From positions 124,001 to 188,000 of the forward strand of contig CANLVH010000005.1 of assembly GCA_947494545.1 (NCBI GenBank): DNA of 64,000 bases. Direction: 5' to 3'. Every line of letters starts with the position of its first letter. The stretch's first letter is position 1. The position numbers and the translations under genes were made by a program. The notes beneath the pieces were generated by a model. That model had not been told where the DNA came from. It searched no databases and was given only the letters and a program-made list of their open reading frames with translations. Positions 43,203-50,761 of this stretch are shown here, piece after piece. Source of the DNA: an uncultured Mesonia sp. (lineage in GTDB: Bacteria > Bacteroidota > Bacteroidia > Flavobacteriales > Flavobacteriaceae).

Positions 43203-45163
43203 CTGGACAATTTAATTTTTTGATTAGTGTTAATTTTTTCTCCAAAGCGTATAGATTGGTGCTTTACCATTCCAAAACCATTAGCTTCTACTTGCAAGCC
43301 CATATTTTCTAACAAAGCAATAGCATCCATCGTGGGCATACCTACCAAATTGGGCATTGTGGTTTTAGCGTCGTGCGCCAAAGCATAAAATTTTTTATAA
43401 TTCTTTTCTATGTTAGAATTTTGCACCTCAATAGATTCAAAGCTGTCTGTTTGGGGTGTTGCGGTGTATATTTTTTGCGCAATGCTTTTAAAAACCGGTG
43501 CGGCCACTGTACTACCGTAATAACCAATTTTTGTATCTGGTTTACTTATTACTACTATACATGAATATTTAGGATTGTCTGCCGGAAAATAGCCTGCAAA
43601 AGATGCTATATAACTAGAACCTTCTTTTCCTTTTCCGTAGTTGGTTAAACAAGTGCCTGTTTTTCCCGCCATAGAAAAGTTTTCCGTAAAGATATTAGAA
43701 GCCGTACCTCGCTCTACAGTATGTTTCATGATTGCTTTTGCTTTTTGAGCGGTTTCTTTAGAACAAATAGCATTTTGAACTATTGGTTTGTCATAATGCT
43801 TCACCAACCGATCCCGATCTTTTACTTTTTTGATTAATCTAGGTTTTACCATCACGCCATCGTTAGCAACGGCATTATAAAACGCTAAAGTTTGTAGAGG
43901 CGTTAAAGAAACTCCGTACCCAAAAGACATCCATGGCAAAGTTGTACCATACCAATTAGAATCGTCCGGATGTGGAATTTTCGGCGAGCCTTCTCCTTTT
44001 ATATCTAAACCAATTTTTTTAGTTAAACCCATATTATCCAATCGGTTTACAAAAGCTTCGGGATTGTCTTTATAGCCGTTATAAATCATTTTGGTAAAAG
44101 CCGTGTTTGAGGAAACCTCAAAAGCGCGTGCGACAGAAATTTTTCCGTAGCCACCAAGTCTAGAATCTCTTACCACTCTATCGTAATATTTTACGCGACC
44201 ATTTTCGGTATCTATTACCGTGCTTGTATCTATCACTTTATCTTCTAAAGCCGCTACCATTGCCATAAGTTTAAACGTAGAACCGGGTTCGTGCGACTCC
44301 CAAATGGCATAATTTCTTTTTTCGTAATACGTACCTAAATCTGTGCGACCTAAATTGGCCATGGCTTTAATTTCGCCGGTTTTGGTTTCCATAACCACGA
44401 CAGTGCCGTGATCTGCTTTAAACTTTTCTACCTGCGCCAATAAAGCGTGGTGTGCAACATCTTGAATGTTTACATCTATAGTAGAAACCACGTCTAAACC
44501 ATCTTGTGGTTCTACTTCGTTAGCATCGCTAATTGGTTTCCATTGGCCTTGGGCAATTTTTTGTTTTAAACGATGCCCATTTCTACCGCGCAAATATTGG
44601 TCATAAGCGCCTTCTAATCCGGCTTGACCGTAACCTACCGTGCGCTCACCAATTTTACCCATTGGCAACTCTCTAACCGTACGTTGTTCTGCGATAAAAC
44701 CACCTTTATATGCGCCGAGATTGAAAATAGGAAACTCCCGCATTTTTACGTATTCTGAATAACTAAGACTTCGCGCTATTAATAAATACCGGTTTTTATG
44801 CACTCTGGCTTTCCGTAATTTAGCTATGTAATAAGAAGTTGGTTTTCCTAAAAGTTCGGATAGATTTTTGGCAAGCGGTTTTAGGTTTTCTTCAAAATTC
44901 TTTTCGGAAACGGTAACAGCATCAAACCTAATGTCATACTCAGGAACAGAAGTAGCCAATAAATTACCGTTAGCATCGTATAAGTTGCCGCGATTGGCAG
45001 GGATTATAAAATCTTTATAGGTTCTTTTTTCTGCCAGCTCTTCGTACTTATCACCTTCTACAAACTGAATATCCAAAAGTTTAAACCCAACAGCAAAGGC
45101 AAACACAAACATAAGTGCCGCCACCAAATACAATCTGTATAATATGCCTTTTTCTGTGGTCAT
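43199..45163 (-). CDS. ftsI: Septal penicillin-binding protein (FtsI/PBP3-like) with PASTA domain
   Basis: This transpeptidase cross-links septal peptidoglycan. The 654-residue protein has one N-terminal membrane helix (about 9-29), a PBP dimerisation domain, and the transpeptidase domain with motifs STFK (EPGSTFKLMAM), SSN (EVSSNTAF) and KTG (MAGKTGTC). A single C-terminal PASTA domain (TMPNLVGMPTMDAIALLENMGL) may sense uncross-linked peptidoglycan. Its start overlaps the ftsL stop by one base (TAATG type). Confidence 0.96.
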   Translation of the reverse strand: MTTEKGILYRLYLVAALMFVFAFAVGFKLLDIQFVEGDKYEELAEKRTYKDFIIPANRGNLYDANGNLLATSVPEYDIRFDAVTVSEKNFEENLKPLAKNLSELLGKPTSYYIAKLRKARVHKNRYLLIARSLSYSEYVKMREFPIFNLGAYKGGFIAEQRTVRELPMGKIGERTVGYGQAGLEGAYDQYLRGRNGHRLKQKIAQGQWKPISDANEVEPQDGLDVVSTIDVNIQDVAHHALLAQVEKFKADHGTVVVMETKTGEIKAMANLGRTDLGTYYEKRNYAIWESHEPGSTFKLMAMVAALEDKVIDTSTVIDTENGRVKYYDRVVRDSRLGGYGKISVARAFEVSSNTAFTKMIYNGYKDNPEAFVNRLDNMGLTKKIGLDIKGEGSPKIPHPDDSNWYGTTLPWMSFGYGVSLTPLQTLAFYNAVANDGVMVKPRLIKKVKDRDRLVKHYDKPIVQNAICSKETAQKAKAIMKHTVERGTASNIFTENFSMAGKTGTCLTNYGKGKEGSSYIASFAGYFPADNPKYSCIVVISKPDTKIGYYGSTVAAPVFKSIAQKIYTATPQTDSFESIEVQNSNIEKNYKKFYALAHDAKTTMPNLVGMPTMDAIALLENMGLQVEANGFGMVKHQSIRFGEKINTNQKIKLSS

Positions 45164-45483
45164 TATTTTAAATTTCTTTTTATTATAAGTTTTTGCGGTG
45201 GCGTTTCTGATGGCTTAATACCTAAAGCAGAAACACGATTAATAATAGTAGACTCCATTTTTAACTGCATTAAACGTTTGCGTGTATCTACAAATTCGCT
45301 ACGTAATTCTTTTACTTCTTTATTGATACGTGCAATTTCGTGCACCTTCCTTTCGGCGTTATGCGAAAAAGCAATCATTATTATAGCTAAAGCGGTGCAA
45401 AACAAAATGAAGCGCCAGTTTTTCATGGCGTCGTCGCTTATTAAAAACCGACCTTTTAGTAAAGCGTAGATTCCCTTTTTCAT
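45163..45483 (-). CDS. ftsL: FtsL-like cell division protein
   Basis: This small bitopic protein (106 residues) has a short cytoplasmic tail, one transmembrane helix (about 23-41), and a coiled coil (ERKVHEIARINKEVKELRSEF onward to about residue 85). Sequence conservation in FtsL is low. The assignment rests on size, topology and the canonical place between rsmH and ftsI. It would bridge FtsQ and the FtsWI synthase. Confidence 0.85.
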   Translation of the reverse strand: MKKGIYALLKGRFLISDDAMKNWRFILFCTALAIIMIAFSHNAERKVHEIARINKEVKELRSEFVDTRKRLMQLKMESTIINRVSALGIKPSETPPQKLIIKRNLK

Positions 45484-45486
45484 TGT

Positions 45487-46392
45487 TTACAGTTTTTTTG
45501 CTATCCGTAATTTTGCACTTCTTGCCCGCGGATTTTCTTTAATTTCCTTTGCGGAAGGAACTATTAACCTTCCTACCTTTTTAAAAGGAACCGAGATATT
45601 TCCGTAAAAATCTTTTTCCGGTTCACCTTCAAATAAACCGCTACGTATATAGCGTTTTACCAACCTATCTTCTAAAGAATGGTAGGATATAAGACTTAAT
45701 CTGCCGCCGGGTTTTAAAACCTGCGCAGTTTGTTGCAAAAACTCTTTTATTACTTTTAATTCTTGGTTTACCTCTATACGTATAGCTTGGTATATTTGCG
45801 CCAAGATTTTATATTCTCTATTTTTAAACAAAAGCGGCATAAGCAAAGCTTTAAACTCCTCTCCTGTTTTAATAGGTTTTTCCTGTCTTTTGTTTACAAT
45901 AGTTGCAGCTAACCTTGGAGCATTTTTTAGCTCGCCGTATTCATAAAATATTTTAGTCAAATCTGCTTCAGAATATTCATTAACAACACGATACGCGCTT
46001 AACGAGCTGTTTTTATCCATACGCATATCGAGCTCTGCATCGTATCTGGTAGAAAAACCGCGCTCTGCAACATCAAATTGATGGGACGAAACGCCAAAAT
46101 CGCCCAAAATGCCGTCTACTTTTTTATAACCTTCTAAGCGCAGAAAATTTTTCATAAACCTAAAATTCTGCTCAATAAGTTTAAAACGCTTATCATCAAA
46201 TGCATTTTGCACAGCATCGGGATCTTGGTCAAAAGCAAATAATTTTCCTTCATCTCCCAACTGCTGCAAGATTTCTGCAGAATGTCCGCCGCCACCAAAA
46301 GTAACATCTACATAAACACCATCGGGCTTAATAGCCAGCGCGTTTACAGCTTCTTCTAGCAAAACCGGTTTATGATAATTCTGGTTGCTCAT
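45487..46392 (-). CDS. rsmH: 16S rRNA m4C1402 methyltransferase
   Basis: RsmH (MraW) methylates N4 of C1402 in 16S rRNA. The 301-residue protein starts MSNQNYHKPVLLEEAV and shows the SAM-binding motif VDVTFGGGGHSAEIL, the GILGDFGVSSHQFD catalytic segment, and the C-terminal SYHSLEDRLVKR and NPRARSAKLR motifs. Its start lies 23 bases inside the end of mraZ. Confidence 0.97.
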   Translation of the reverse strand: MSNQNYHKPVLLEEAVNALAIKPDGVYVDVTFGGGGHSAEILQQLGDEGKLFAFDQDPDAVQNAFDDKRFKLIEQNFRFMKNFLRLEGYKKVDGILGDFGVSSHQFDVAERGFSTRYDAELDMRMDKNSSLSAYRVVNEYSEADLTKIFYEYGELKNAPRLAATIVNKRQEKPIKTGEEFKALLMPLLFKNREYKILAQIYQAIRIEVNQELKVIKEFLQQTAQVLKPGGRLSLISYHSLEDRLVKRYIRSGLFEGEPEKDFYGNISVPFKKVGRLIVPSAKEIKENPRARSAKLRIAKKL

Positions 46393-46840
46393 TGTCTCCT
46401 CCCATTACTTCTTCGGCTAATTCGGCAAAATCATCTGTAGCGCCGTCTATAGCCTGTTCATATTTATTTTTATCCCAAATCTCTATAATATCTACGGCGC
46501 TAGAAAGCACAATTTCTTTCTTTAAGCCGGCAAATAAATACAGATCTTTTGGCACTAAAAGTCTACCACTGGCGTCTATCTCAATTAACTTTACGCCGGC
46601 TGTAAACCTTCTAATAAAATCGTTATTCTTCTTTTTAAAACGGTTTAGGCCGTTAACTTTTTTCATAAGTTCTTGCCATTGTCGCATAGGGTAAATTTCT
46701 ATACATGGCTCAAAAACAGAACGTTTTAGCACAAAGCCTTCTTCTAAAATAGGAAGCAATTGTTTTTTTAACGCCGAAGGCAATAATAACCTACCTTTGG
46801 CGTCTATTTTACATTCGTATGTACCTATGAGATTTGTCAT
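46370..46840 (-). CDS. mraZ: Transcriptional regulator MraZ
   Basis: MraZ is an AbrB-like oligomeric DNA-binding protein that controls the dcw cluster from its first gene. The 156-residue protein has two MraZ repeats: GTYECKIDAKGRLLLPSALKK (about 5-25) and VKLIEIDASGRLLVPKDL (about 83-100), each with the D-x-x-GR-x-x-x-P core. Three 10-bp repeats of the MraZ-box type lie 35-64 bases upstream of the ATG and overlap the promoter, which suggests autoregulation. Confidence 0.96.
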   Translation of the reverse strand: MTNLIGTYECKIDAKGRLLLPSALKKQLLPILEEGFVLKRSVFEPCIEIYPMRQWQELMKKVNGLNRFKKKNNDFIRRFTAGVKLIEIDASGRLLVPKDLYLFAGLKKEIVLSSAVDIIEIWDKNKYEQAIDGATDDFAELAEEVMGGDNEQPELS

Positions 46841-46859
46841 GTGCGCAAAAACCTATGTT

Positions 46860-46867
46860 CAAATATA
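46860..46867 (-). promoter_or_regulatory. dcw cluster -7 promoter element
   Basis: TATATTTG on the minus strand matches the TAnnTTTG consensus and ends 19 bases before the mraZ ATG. The region where a -33 element would lie is occupied by the MraZ-box-like repeats. Confidence 0.7.
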
Positions 46868-46874
46868 TTGAAAA

Positions 46875-46904
46875 TTTTACCACCTTTTACCACTTTTTAC
46901 CACT
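46875..46904 (-). promoter_or_regulatory. Three MraZ-box-like repeats
   Basis: On the minus strand AGTGGTAAAA, AGTGGTAAAA and GGTGGTAAAA follow each other at an exact 10-bp period (46895-46904, 46885-46894, 46875-46884). Known MraZ sites are GTG(G/T)-containing repeats with a 10-bp spacing. The repeats cover the -20 to -45 region of the mraZ promoter, a position suited to repression by the MraZ ring. Confidence 0.75.
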
Positions 46905-47099
46905 TTGTTGATAAGTTTTTATTCACAATTGTTTGTTAGTCATCGGCAAAGCCTTAGAATATTGGTATTCTGCAACTTAAATTAGAGAATGATTTTTTTA
47001 AGGAAAGTATGAAATTGGCATTTTGATATTTGTAGAGAGAAACTTCAAATTTTAAAGCTGCCTTTTGCTAAAAAATAATTATACTTGTACAATAATCTC

Positions 47100-47107
47100 T
47101 ATATTTG
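47100..47107 (+). promoter_or_regulatory. -7 promoter element of the alpha/beta hydrolase gene
   Basis: TATATTTG matches the consensus and lies 25 bases before the ATG at 47133. It lies inside the longer open frame that begins at 47085, so it supports the downstream start. Confidence 0.6.
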
Positions 47108-47132
47108 CCATTGCGAACTGCAACATCTATTA

Positions 47133-47897
47133 ATGGAAAATAAACTTAAAACCAACGGAAAATTCAAATACGTAGAATTTGGCGAAGGCACTCCTATTGT
47201 TATTCTTCACGGATTAATGGGAGGTCTTAGCAATTTTGACGGCGTAGCAGACTTTTTTCCGCAAAGAGGCTATAAAGTTGTAATTCCCGAGTTGCCCTTG
47301 TACACTTTATCTCTTTTAAAGACCAATGTTGGCAACTTTGCAAAATACATTCGAGATTTCATAGAACTGCAAGGCTACGAAAAGGTTATTCTATTAGGAA
47401 ACTCGCTTGGCGGACATATTGCACTTCTTACCACCAAACTTTATCCAGAGCATATAAAAGCACTTATAATTACCGGCAGTTCCGGTTTGTACGAAAGCGC
47501 AATGGGAGAAAGCTACCCTAAAAAAGGCGATTACGAATACATAAAACAAAAAGCTGAAAATGTTTTTTACGATCCGGCGGTAGCCACAAAAGAAATTGTA
47601 GACGATGTTTACTCTACTGTAAACGACCGTAATAAACTTATACGTACTTTAGCCATCGCAAAAAGTGCCATACGGCATAATATGGCAAAAGATTTGCCAC
47701 GTATGCATACGCCAACCTGTATTATTTGGGGTAAACAAGATACGGTTACTCCACCGGAAGTAGCCAAAGATTTTCATAAATTACTACCCGACTCCTCGTT
47801 ATATTGGATAGACAAATGCGGACACGCCGCAATGATGGAGCACCCGCAAGAGTTTAATAAAATCTTGTATAAGTGGTTATCTGAAAGAGATTTATAG
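47133..47897 (+). CDS. Alpha/beta-fold hydrolase
   Basis: From the ATG at 47133 (254 residues, starting MENKLKTNGKFKY) the protein is a typical cytosolic alpha/beta hydrolase. It shows HGLMGGLSN for the oxyanion region, the nucleophile elbow GNSLGGH with Ser, an Asp in WGKQDTVTPP, and the catalytic His in CGHAAMMEHP. The substrate is unknown; esters or small lactones are usual for the family. The gene engB follows 2 bases after the stop, so the two are likely co-transcribed. Confidence 0.88.
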   Translation: MENKLKTNGKFKYVEFGEGTPIVILHGLMGGLSNFDGVADFFPQRGYKVVIPELPLYTLSLLKTNVGNFAKYIRDFIELQGYEKVILLGNSLGGHIALLTTKLYPEHIKALIITGSSGLYESAMGESYPKKGDYEYIKQKAENVFYDPAVATKEIVDDVYSTVNDRNKLIRTLAIAKSAIRHNMAKDLPRMHTPTCIIWGKQDTVTPPEVAKDFHKLLPDSSLYWIDKCGHAAMMEHPQEFNKILYKWLSERDL

Positions 47898-47899
47898 GT

Positions 47900-48496
47900 A
47901 TGGATATACATTCTGCTTCTTTTGTAATTAGCAACAGCGATGTTGAAAAATGCCCAAATTCCAAAATTCCGGAATATGCTTTTATTGGAAGAAGTAATGT
48001 GGGCAAGTCCTCTTTAATAAATGCTCTTACCGGAAGAAAAAAACTCGCAAAAACTTCGGGAAGACCGGGAAAAACCCAACTCATCAACCATTTTTTAATT
48101 AATGATAATTGGCATTTGGTCGATTTGCCGGGTTACGGTTATGCACGCGTTAGCAAGAAAGAAAAGAAAACCTTTCAGAAATTTATAACCGATTATTTTC
48201 TAAACCGCAAACAGCTTATCTCTGCTTTTGTACTGGTAGATTCGCGCCACAAGCCGCAAGAAATTGATATGGAATTTATGCAATGGCTCGGGTTGCAACA
48301 AATACCGTTTAGCATTGTTTTTACCAAAATAGACAAGTTAAAACCGGCTGTTTTAGACAAGAATATAGAAAATTACGTAACAGAGCTTTTAAAATATTGG
48401 GAAGAGTTGCCACCGTATTTTATGACCTCCTCGACCCAACATCTAGGCACCGACAAAATTCTTGAATACATCGAGCAAATTAACCAAAACCTATAA
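47900..48496 (+). CDS. engB: Ribosome biogenesis GTPase EngB (YihA/YsxC)
   Basis: EngB is an essential GTPase for large ribosomal subunit assembly. The 198-residue protein has the G1 loop GRSNVGKSSLINAL, a G2 Thr region (GKTQLINHF), G3 DLPGYGYA, G4 TKID and G5 SST. The length and order match the TrmE-Era-EngA-EngB-Septin family. It lies directly behind the hydrolase gene. Confidence 0.96.
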   Translation: MDIHSASFVISNSDVEKCPNSKIPEYAFIGRSNVGKSSLINALTGRKKLAKTSGRPGKTQLINHFLINDNWHLVDLPGYGYARVSKKEKKTFQKFITDYFLNRKQLISAFVLVDSRHKPQEIDMEFMQWLGLQQIPFSIVFTKIDKLKPAVLDKNIENYVTELLKYWEELPPYFMTSSTQHLGTDKILEYIEQINQNL

Positions 48497-48545
48497 TTCT
48501 GGTCAAGTTTTTTCGGCTGCAGCCAAGGTTTACTAATCTTAGAAT

Positions 48546-48893
48546 TTACCTTTTTTTCGGGTTGTCTTTTAAGTCTAATTTTTCCGCAAAGTAATCGCAA
48601 AAATCTTTCATTGTTGCTGTCATCTTTTCGTCTTCTGTAGCTTTATAAAACGTGTCGCTCATTGCTACCAATGTCTGGTGAAAAAACACCTTCATCTCGT
48701 CTAAAGGCATATCTTTTGTCCATAAATCTATACGCAAACTTTCTTGCGCTTTAGAATCCCACAAAGACAATAACATCGCCTTGGCATCTTCGTTATCTAT
48801 GCCTCCATCTTGCGCGCTCCAGTTAAGATTTTCCGGCACGTTATTTTCGTCTACTTCTACTTGAATTTTTATTTCAGATTTTTTTAAACTCAT
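48546..48893 (-). CDS. gldC: Gliding motility protein GldC
   Basis: This 115-residue soluble protein matches GldC of gliding flavobacteria: KKSEIKIQVEVDENNVPENLNWSA..DGG near the N-terminus and SLWDSKAQESLRIDLWTKDMPLDEM in the middle. GldC supports GldB in surface gliding, and its molecular role is unsettled. It follows gldB by 5 bases in a two-gene operon, the arrangement known from Flavobacterium. Confidence 0.92.
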   Translation of the reverse strand: MSLKKSEIKIQVEVDENNVPENLNWSAQDGGIDNEDAKAMLLSLWDSKAQESLRIDLWTKDMPLDEMKVFFHQTLVAMSDTFYKATEDEKMTATMKDFCDYFAEKLDLKDNPKKR

Positions 48894-48898
48894 CTTCT

Positions 48899-49864
48899 TT
48901 ATCTTCTAGGTTTATAATTCGAATTTTTAAAAATATATTCGGCATCCAGCTTTAAAAGCTGCGGCAAAGTTATTTCTTCATTCTTTTCCATAAACTGCCG
49001 TACAATTTGCCAACCAATATATTGACCAAGTTGCGGCGGACTTTCGCTATCTAACTGCAACCTGAATTTGGTAAAAGGCGCCAAATTTATAAAACGTTTT
49101 TGCAAACCGGTATCCGTAGAATATAACAACTCGCGCTCTACAAAATAGCGCCAAATTTGCTCCTCGTTGTTTTGAGCCCAAGCTATTTCTTCTTCGGTAT
49201 AACCAATTTTTTCATGATTAGATTTTTTTGGCAAAAGTTTGTCTTTTAGATACAAAATTTTTCCGTAATAAATCATTGATGCTAATAAAGTTCTTGATTG
49301 GGTATTGGGAATAAGTTGTCTCCCGTATTCAAAAACAATATCTGGTGTTATTTGTTCTTTACGGAAATTTTTACGGATGTATTTCTCAATTCCTTGATAA
49401 AATTTATGATCTTTCCCTAAATACGTATCCAAACTAATAAGCAGCAAACTATCTGCCGCCACTACCTTATTATGATAATCTACTTCTGATGTTATAGTTA
49501 CTACCTGCGGGGTTTTAAAACTATCAAAATAAAATTTTAAATGCTTAAACAGATTTTTTATCTCCTGCTTTTCTTCTTCAAAATCAGGAAAAGCTTTTGC
49601 TACCTCTCTGTTAATTTCGTGTTGTATGGTATCGTTCATTCTTCCTAGCCAAACAGAATCCGGGAAAGATTTAGGAAACAAATACGAGTATTCTTTTTTT
49701 AGGCGTGGTAAATCTTGTGGTTTGGCTTGGGCAAAATCTTTATCAAAACGTTGCAAGCGCAAATCTACCGGAATTTCGGCAATCTCTGCCTCCAGTTTAT
49801 CGTTGCTTTCACAAGCAGAAAACAGACCTACAAGTATAAAAATAAGACAAAAATTTCTTAGCAT
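48899..49864 (-). CDS. gldB: Gliding motility lipoprotein GldB
   Basis: This 321-residue lipoprotein has a signal peptide with lipobox (GLFSAC, Cys18). GldB-type sequence follows: VDLRLQRFDKDFAQ, YLFPKSFPDSVWLGRMNDTIQHE, and the GRQLIPNTQSRTLLASMIYYGK segment. GldB is needed for gliding in Flavobacterium, but also occurs in non-gliding relatives. A -7 box (TACCTTTG, 49928-49935) lies 63 bases upstream. It is divergent from nadE. Confidence 0.93.
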   Translation of the reverse strand: MLRNFCLIFILVGLFSACESNDKLEAEIAEIPVDLRLQRFDKDFAQAKPQDLPRLKKEYSYLFPKSFPDSVWLGRMNDTIQHEINREVAKAFPDFEEEKQEIKNLFKHLKFYFDSFKTPQVVTITSEVDYHNKVVAADSLLLISLDTYLGKDHKFYQGIEKYIRKNFRKEQITPDIVFEYGRQLIPNTQSRTLLASMIYYGKILYLKDKLLPKKSNHEKIGYTEEEIAWAQNNEEQIWRYFVERELLYSTDTGLQKRFINLAPFTKFRLQLDSESPPQLGQYIGWQIVRQFMEKNEEITLPQLLKLDAEYIFKNSNYKPRR

Positions 49865-49927
49865 ATTTTTAAAAAAGCTTTAAGCCAAAAAGATTTGTTT
49901 TGCATATTTTTTGGCATAATTTAGCCG

Positions 49928-49935
49928 CAAAGGTA
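49928..49935 (-). promoter_or_regulatory. -7 promoter element of gldBC
   Basis: TACCTTTG on the minus strand is a consensus -7 element upstream of gldB, in the short divergent region shared with nadE. No clear -33 box is visible. Confidence 0.55.
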
Positions 49936-49962
49936 TAGTTAATTACGCTAAAATTAAAGTTT

Positions 49963-50748
49963 ATGCAGACCGAAAAAGTTATCAAACATATTGTAGAATG
50001 GTTAGAAGACTATGTACAAAAAAGCAAAACCTCCGGCTTTGTAGTTGGCATTAGCGGCGGAATAGATTCTGCCGTAACCTCTGCATTATGTGCTAAAACG
50101 GGTTTGCCGCTTTTATGCGTAGAAATGCCTATTCATCAAGAAGAAAAACAAATAAACCGCGCCCACAAACATATTGAGTGGTTACAAAATAATTTTGAAA
50201 ACGTAGAAAAAACGCGCACAGATTTAACCGGTGTTTTTGATAGCTTTACGGAAGCAATTCCGGCTACCGAAAAAAACCAAGATTTAAGTTTGGCCAATAC
50301 TCGCGCTAGGTTGCGCATGACAACTTTATATTATTTTGCAGGAATAAACAATTTGCTGGTTGCCGGTACCGGGAATAAAATAGAAGATTTTGGCGTTGGC
50401 TTTTTCACCAAATATGGCGATGGCGGCGTAGATTTGAGTCCCATAGCAGATTTACTAAAAACCGAAGTTTACGAACTTGCCTTAGAATTGGGCATTATAA
50501 AAGAAATAATAGATGCCAAACCAACCGACGGACTTTTTGGTGACAACCGTTCTGATGAAGATCAACTTGGCGCCAGTTATCCCGAACTGGAATGGGCAAT
50601 GAAAATGGACAATTTAGGAAAAACAACCGCCAGTTTTTCGGGAAGAAAAGCAGAAGTTTTTGAAATTTACAAACGCCTAAACCGCGCTAATTTGCATAAA
50701 ATAAAACCTATTCCGGTTTGTAATATTCCTTTATATTTAAAAAAATAA
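49963..50748 (+). CDS. nadE: NH3-dependent NAD+ synthetase
   Basis: NadE amidates nicotinate adenine dinucleotide to NAD+. The 261-residue protein carries the PP-loop VGISGGIDSAV and conserved segments NTRARLRMTTLYYFAG, GTGNKIEDFGVGFFTKYGDGGVDL and the KPTDGLFGDNRSDEDQLGASY motif. No N-terminal glutaminase domain is present, so it uses free ammonia. It stands alone on the plus strand. Confidence 0.95.
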   Translation: MQTEKVIKHIVEWLEDYVQKSKTSGFVVGISGGIDSAVTSALCAKTGLPLLCVEMPIHQEEKQINRAHKHIEWLQNNFENVEKTRTDLTGVFDSFTEAIPATEKNQDLSLANTRARLRMTTLYYFAGINNLLVAGTGNKIEDFGVGFFTKYGDGGVDLSPIADLLKTEVYELALELGIIKEIIDAKPTDGLFGDNRSDEDQLGASYPELEWAMKMDNLGKTTASFSGRKAEVFEIYKRLNRANLHKIKPIPVCNIPLYLKK

Positions 50749-50761
50749 AAAAAGTGTAAGA

